Positions 60,804 through 64,000 of a stretch of 64,000 bases of DNA are shown in pieces (positions within the stretch are counted from its first letter, which is position 1; each line of letters opens with the position of its first letter). The position numbers were made by a program, and so were the translations under genes. This DNA is from Paenibacillus sp. SY21-1 (GTDB lineage: Bacteria > Bacillota > Bacilli > Paenibacillales > Paenibacillaceae). The notes beneath the pieces are model-generated. The model made no database searches. It had not been told where the DNA came from and saw only the letters and a program-made list of their open reading frames with translations. The stretch lies in the NCBI RefSeq assembly GCF_005222705.1, contig NZ_STGF01000035.1, forward strand, positions 1 to 64,000. The letters run 5' to 3'.

Positions 60804-60895
60804 AACCTGTTTGAGCTAGAAAATGAGATAAATCTGATAATAGATGAATGCTTGAGTGTGGATAATAATCAAACGAAATGAGAGGAGTTTTTCTT

Positions 60896-61918
60896 ATGAA
60901 AGATTTATTTAGCTCGTATACATTAAAAGGTATGGAATTGAAGAACCGAATTGTGATGTCTCCCATGTGTCAATACTCGGTTGCTAACAAAGATGGGATT
61001 GCTACCGATTGGCATTATATGCATTACGTTAGCCGAGCAGTCGGCGGTATAGGATTTATTATGATTGAAATGACAGATGTTGAGCCGGATGGAAGAATTT
61101 CAGATTTCGATTTGGGGTTATGGTCCGATGAACAAATTCCTGCATTGAAGCGAATTGTCGACGCTTGCCATAGCTATGGTGCCAAGGTGGGAATTCAAAT
61201 TGCTCATGCCGGCCGAAAAGCGGAGGATGCTGAAGTACCTGTAGCGCCATCAGCAATAGCATTTGATGAAAATTCCAAAATGCCTCGAGCACTTTCTTCG
61301 GAAGAGGTGAAAGGATTGGTTGAGAAGTTCCGTAGTGCGGTTGCTCGTGCAGTGAAGGCGGGATTTGATGCAATTGAGATTCATGGCGCGCACGGCTATC
61401 TGATTCACCAATTCCATTCACCGCTTACAAACCAACGCGAAGATGAGTATGGCAAGGATCTGACCTTGTTTGGCCGGGAAATTATCACGGCAGCGAAGGA
61501 AGAAATGCCAAAAGATATGCCGTTGTTGATGCGCATCTCGGCTAAAGAATATGTTGAAGGTGGCTACGACCTTCAAGAAAGCACTGCTTTTGCCAAACAA
61601 TATCAGGCAGCTGGAGTAGATATGTTTGATATTTCTTCCGGCGGAGAAGGACCTATTGCTGCATGGGGCAGACCAGGTACTCATGCTGCTTATCAGGTCC
61701 CACTGGCGAAAGGGATCAAAGGGGCTCTCGATGTTCCGGTGATAGCCGTAGGTAGACTGGATGATCCCATTTTGGCAAATGCCGTTATTGGCAATGAAGA
61801 AGCGGATTTGGTTGCCGTGGGCAGAGGATTGCTGAGAAACCCTTACTGGGCACTGGAAGCTGCTTCAAAATTAAGTAAAGAAACACAAGTACCTAAGCAG
61901 TACACAACAGGATTCTAA
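60896..61918 (+). CDS. namA: NADPH dehydrogenase, YqjM/NamA type
   Basis: A 340-residue FMN enzyme of the YqjM type. It has the diagnostic Cys in MSPMCQYS near residue 26, Tyr right after it, the IEIHGAHGYLIHQFHSPLTNQR histidines, and the ARG-like VGRGLLRNPYWAL phosphate site. Known YqjM reduces alpha,beta-unsaturated carbonyls and nitro compounds with NADPH and is induced by electrophiles and oxidants. ATG 60896 is preferred because GAGAGGAG precedes it by about 10 bases. It ends before a strong bidirectional terminator. Confidence 0.94.
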   Translation: MKDLFSSYTLKGMELKNRIVMSPMCQYSVANKDGIATDWHYMHYVSRAVGGIGFIMIEMTDVEPDGRISDFDLGLWSDEQIPALKRIVDACHSYGAKVGIQIAHAGRKAEDAEVPVAPSAIAFDENSKMPRALSSEEVKGLVEKFRSAVARAVKAGFDAIEIHGAHGYLIHQFHSPLTNQREDEYGKDLTLFGREIITAAKEEMPKDMPLLMRISAKEYVEGGYDLQESTAFAKQYQAAGVDMFDISSGGEGPIAAWGRPGTHAAYQVPLAKGIKGALDVPVIAVGRLDDPILANAVIGNEEADLVAVGRGLLRNPYWALEAASKLSKETQVPKQYTTGF

Positions 61919-62076
61919 TCAAAAGCTGAAGGTGATAAAGAGCAACATTGCACGAATGGCGTAGTACATTCAAGTAATCCGCGCGGACCAGATTAAAGAG
62001 CCTTACGAACGTGTATAGAAAAGTGTTGTGCGTTGTCGGCTTGTAATTGAGGTATCAACCTTATAAAAACTAAAAG

Positions 62077-62106
62077 AAAAACTCAGAGACATGTCTCTGA
62101 GTTTTT
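62077..62106. terminator. Bidirectional terminator
   Basis: AAAACTCAGAGAC (62077-62089) pairs with GTCTCTGAGTTTT (62093-62105), with A-run and T-run on the two sides. It closes the namA group and the convergent GH42 gene. Confidence 0.93.
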
Positions 62107-62150
62107 GGGCTGTCGAGAAAAATCCTTCGCAAAGATGCATGCCGCTGAGC

Positions 62151-64000
62151 TTATAAAGTTAGTATATCTACTCCCAGAGCTGGCAGCGTTAACTTGTGCT
62201 CTGATCTCTCGTTCGTCAACAAGCTGCGATAGGGAACATCAAGCGTAACCTCACGTTCCTCGTTCGTCAAGTTGATCAGGAACAGGAAGCTCTCCTCCCC
62301 CTTTGTTCGAATCGACAGCTCGACACCTTCCGGCAGCTGGAGCTTAGGTGCCAAGCCCTTTTCCTTTAATAGGCCTTCGAACAGCTGATAGAAATACGAT
62401 GGCTCCGGCCACGTGCCGACATAATACACTTCTCCTTCACCAAGCTTATTGACTGTAACCGCCGGCACACCCTCGAAAAAGTCGTTATCATACCAGGCAA
62501 TCGCTTCTGCTCCTCGCAGTTCAAGCAGATCGCACCATTGCTTCGCAGCGAATGTCTGGCCCTCCGCGTTCCGAATTCGATGCTCGCTGTTGCCGATTGC
62601 ATCATATTCACTAACGACAACACCCGCCGCTGCCGCCAGCAGCCCCGGCAGCGGCAGCATCTCGCATACATTCCTCATGTTCTTCACGCCTGTCCGATTG
62701 GTGAGGACGACCGTGCCGCCCCCGGATGCGAACCGCTCCAGCCGCTGCGCTACTGCTTCACTTAACAGAAAGAGGGAAGGGACAATGACCAGCTTGTAGC
62801 CATCGAGCTCCTCGGTCCAGTTGATCACGTCCGTACCAACGCCCATTTTCAGAAATGCATTGTGCATAGAGGACAAGTTGTCGATATAGTGCATTCCCCC
62901 CTCTGCCTGCGGCTGAAGGGAAAGCGCCGTATGCTGATCATGCGAATGCAGAATCGCAACCTGGGTAACGATTGTCGAGTCGGCCAGCCGTTCTCCTAGC
63001 TGGTTCACCTCGCGAGTAAGCTCCGCGAACTCTCTGAACCTGCGGCCAGGAACATTGCTATGATCGATAAGCCCGTGCCAGAACTGTTCGGCTCCGACGG
63101 CAGCACTCCGCCAGCGGAAATGGACGACCATATCCGCCCCGCGGGCGATTGTCTGCCAGGAACGAGCTCGGATCAGCCCAGGATAAGGGGTGCGCTGAAT
63201 CGGCATCCAGGCGCCCTGCGGTCCGCTGAGCTGCTCCATTACCCAAAAATTGCGGCGCTTGATGCCGCGAACCAAGTCCAGCGACAGCGCTCCGTTTCTT
63301 GGAAACCGATCGCCATAATCGCGATACAGCTCATTGGGATAATAATCGACAGAGACGAAGTCCAACTCGTTGTGGAGATCATAATAGTCCAGAATATTCG
63401 GGTATTGCCACATGTTATGCGTCACGAAATGGCCTGGACAGTTGTTGCGGAGAATTTCAAGCTGCCATCTCAGCAGATAGCCTACGCTGTCCGAGCAGAA
63501 TCGCTTGTATTCCAGAAGATAGGAAGGATTCATCGGCTTGCTGCCACCGAGCGGCGTCGTTACCTCGGCCCAACTGCTGTACTCCCCGCCCCAGACGACC
63601 GTGCCCCACTCCCGGTTCAACTCTTCAAGGCTGGAGTAACGCTTCTGAAGCCAAGCGACAAATGAACGATTGCACGTATCGCAATGGCATTCCTGGTAGT
63701 GCATCTCGTTATCGATTTGCCAGCCAATGACGGCAGGATGCTTTGCATAGCGCTGTGACATCGCTTCCACAAATGAGGAGCCCAGCATTCTCAAGGAGTA
63801 GCTGTTGTTGCAGCGATGTCCACGCACACCCTTCCGGATTATTTGACGCTGCTCATCCATTGGCAACACATCTGAATAACGGGTTGTCATCCAGTTGGGC
63901 GGGGTATTGGTAGGTGTGCACAACACGATTTCCATGCCGCGCGCGGCAAATACGTCTATAGCGGCATCCAGCCATTCAAACCGGTAATCCCCCTCGGTCG
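62151..64000 (-). CDS. GH42 beta-galactosidase, partial (5' end outside window)
   Basis: The visible 615 residues lack the N-terminus, which lies beyond position 64000. The frame is open from the window edge (TEGDYRFEWLDAAIDVFAARG), then TPTNTPPNWM. The general acid is Glu in GWQIDNEM; the nucleophile is Glu in FWVMEQLSGPQGAW. Four cysteines (HRC; ECHCDTC) match the zinc site of GH42 enzymes. Then come the trimerisation domain (LVIVPSLFLLSEAVAQRLERF) and a small C-terminal domain ending LGVDILTL. It likely hydrolyses beta-galactosides in the cytoplasm. No transporter is visible on its side of the window. The ATG at 63935 is an internal Met, not the start. Confidence 0.95.
   Translation of the reverse strand, partial: TEGDYRFEWLDAAIDVFAARGMEIVLCTPTNTPPNWMTTRYSDVLPMDEQRQIIRKGVRGHRCNNSYSLRMLGSSFVEAMSQRYAKHPAVIGWQIDNEMHYQECHCDTCNRSFVAWLQKRYSSLEELNREWGTVVWGGEYSSWAEVTTPLGGSKPMNPSYLLEYKRFCSDSVGYLLRWQLEILRNNCPGHFVTHNMWQYPNILDYYDLHNELDFVSVDYYPNELYRDYGDRFPRNGALSLDLVRGIKRRNFWVMEQLSGPQGAWMPIQRTPYPGLIRARSWQTIARGADMVVHFRWRSAAVGAEQFWHGLIDHSNVPGRRFREFAELTREVNQLGERLADSTIVTQVAILHSHDQHTALSLQPQAEGGMHYIDNLSSMHNAFLKMGVGTDVINWTEELDGYKLVIVPSLFLLSEAVAQRLERFASGGGTVVLTNRTGVKNMRNVCEMLPLPGLLAAAAGVVVSEYDAIGNSEHRIRNAEGQTFAAKQWCDLLELRGAEAIAWYDNDFFEGVPAVTVNKLGEGEVYYVGTWPEPSYFYQLFEGLLKEKGLAPKLQLPEGVELSIRTKGEESFLFLINLTNEEREVTLDVPYRSLLTNERSEHKLTLPALGVDILTL

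Noticed and set aside
63935..63937. Start of the GH42 gene at 63935
   Set aside because: The frame stays open to the window end with GH42-like sequence (FEWLDAAIDVFAARG), so this Met is internal.

Overview
The window looks like the chromosome of a Paenibacillus-type, endospore-forming, low-to-mid GC Gram-positive (Paenibacillaceae). The reasons are a Phe-specific T-box leader in front of pheS-pheT, a mutS2 gene, a cotH/coat-protein cluster, CotF-type coat proteins, and two sugar-uptake loci each built as a YesM-type sensor kinase, a YesN-type AraC response regulator, an LplA-type binding lipoprotein and two permeases, with no ATPase gene. Ribosome binding sites are strong (GGAGG) and TTG/GTG starts are common. 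No rRNA or tRNA gene, CRISPR array or intact insertion sequence was seen.

Layout. 1-2.4 kb: AT-rich patch with a HARE-HTH protein that also carries a nuclease-like PD...ExK pattern, a small membrane-anchored protein and a GNAT acetyltransferase. 2.7-4.2 kb: membrane diguanylate cyclase (minus). 4.3-8.3 kb: promoter, T-box and pheST. 8.5-13 kb: a very large gene joining a ZapA domain to about 1,400 residues of proline-free coiled coil. 13.1-15.1 kb: SDR, a lipoprotein with a CuA-type copper motif, and a holin-like membrane protein (all minus). 15.3-21.1 kb: mutS2, a DUF350/26-residue membrane peptide/zinc-ribbon group, an MFS transporter and cysteine synthase. 21.1-24.6 kb: spore coat locus with CotH kinase, a Gly-Gly-x-x-Ser/Thr pentad-repeat protein and two CotB-like proteins. 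24.7-33.3 kb: pncB, two CotF-like coat proteins, an Lrp regulator with an AlaT-like aminotransferase, cobalamin adenosyltransferase, RluA, an ArsC/Spx-like protein, a DapL-like aminotransferase and a stand-alone 5'-3' exonuclease.

33.6-42.2 kb: first sugar locus (kinase, regulator, binding lipoprotein, two permeases, GH43). 42.5-57.1 kb: second sugar locus (kinase, regulator, two paralogous binding lipoproteins, two permeases, GH106-like and GH78 alpha-L-rhamnosidases). The hydrolases lack signal peptides, so oligosaccharides are probably imported and cut in the cytoplasm. In both loci a hairpin lies between the binding-protein gene and the first permease gene, which would favour more binding protein than permease. 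57.5-61.9 kb: MarR regulator, NAD(P)-binding protein, two old yellow enzyme family flavoproteins and an NTF2-like protein, suggesting an electrophile/quinone response. The window ends inside a minus-strand GH42 beta-galactosidase.

The observations I rate highest are the giant hendecad-built ZapA fusion and the cotH-linked pentad-repeat coat protein. Functions are inferred from sequence only; no database search was run.
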